Source of the DNA: an uncultured Coriobacteriaceae bacterium
Lineage (GTDB): Bacteria; Actinomycetota; Coriobacteriia; Coriobacteriales; UMGS124
Direction: 5' to 3'
NCBI GenBank assembly: GCA_902783515.1
Contig: CACZRK010000425.1
Coordinates: forward strand, 1 to 5,418
DNA: 5,418 nucleotides
The position numbers were made by a program, and so were the translations under genes. Shown here one piece after another: positions 5,416 to 5,418 of this stretch. Positions within the stretch are counted from its first letter, which is position 1, and the number at the start of each line of letters is the position of its first letter. The notes under the pieces are model-generated. The model made no database searches. It saw only the letters and a program-made list of their open reading frames with translations, and was not told where the DNA came from.

Positions 5416-5418
5416 AAA

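Larger units (their letters stand above)
5114..5418. other. Intergenic region after the polA operon
   Basis: About 305 bases contain no credible gene. Short open frames here have no RBS and run through the terminator hairpin. The region holds a 16-base palindrome (5154-5169), a long terminator-type hairpin (5238-5301), a candidate -10 (5327-5332) and a possibly structured leader (5345-5415) that presumably belongs to a gene beyond the window. Confidence 0.7.

Noticed and set aside
5380..5418. Resemblance of CCGAACTCAGGAAGTCA to the conserved 5S rRNA core
   Set aside because: There is an extra base relative to the 5S core, the expected upstream CCCAT-type loop is missing, and no 5S-like 5' half or helix I is visible. 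The window end prevents a full test; an Infernal run would settle it.

Overview
The window is GC-rich DNA from a bacterial chromosome and holds three housekeeping genes with long intergenic regions. Base composition, the type III glutamine synthetase and the style of DNA polymerase I suggest a high-GC actinobacterium. I would guess the Coriobacteriia (Olsenella, Atopobium or Collinsella type), but that is inference without a database search. I see no mobile element, CRISPR array, tRNA, toxin-antitoxin pair or defence locus, and no convincing new multi-gene system. The most useful signals are regulatory or compositional.

Layout. Positions 1-940, minus strand: the N-terminal 313 codons of glnN (type III glutamine synthetase), cut by the window edge. 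Positions 941-1347: a 407-base divergent intergenic region. It carries the glnN ribosome binding site, leader hairpins and a candidate core promoter. That promoter coincides with three 5-base half-sites spaced exactly as in the actinobacterial GlnR nitrogen-control operator. The polA -10 element, a leader hairpin and the polA Shine-Dalgarno sequence lie on the other side. Positions 1348-4302, plus strand: polA, a full-length DNA polymerase I with intact 5'-nuclease and polymerase motifs but a degenerate proofreading domain. Positions 4292-5113, plus strand: a YgjP/DUF45-family zinc metalloprotein gene whose start codon lies inside the end of polA, so the two are probably co-transcribed and translationally coupled. 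Positions 5114-5418: no gene. This stretch has a 16-base perfect palindrome, a very long A/T-flanked terminator hairpin, and a candidate promoter followed by a possibly structured RNA leader running off the window.

How the genes relate: glnN (ammonia assimilation) is transcribed away from polA (DNA replication and repair) and has no evident functional link to it. polA and the YgjP-like gene look like a two-gene operon ending at the hairpin at 5238-5301. Across glnN and polA, every Phe-Asp pair is written TTT-GAC although TTC is otherwise used almost exclusively, a strong local codon-pair effect.
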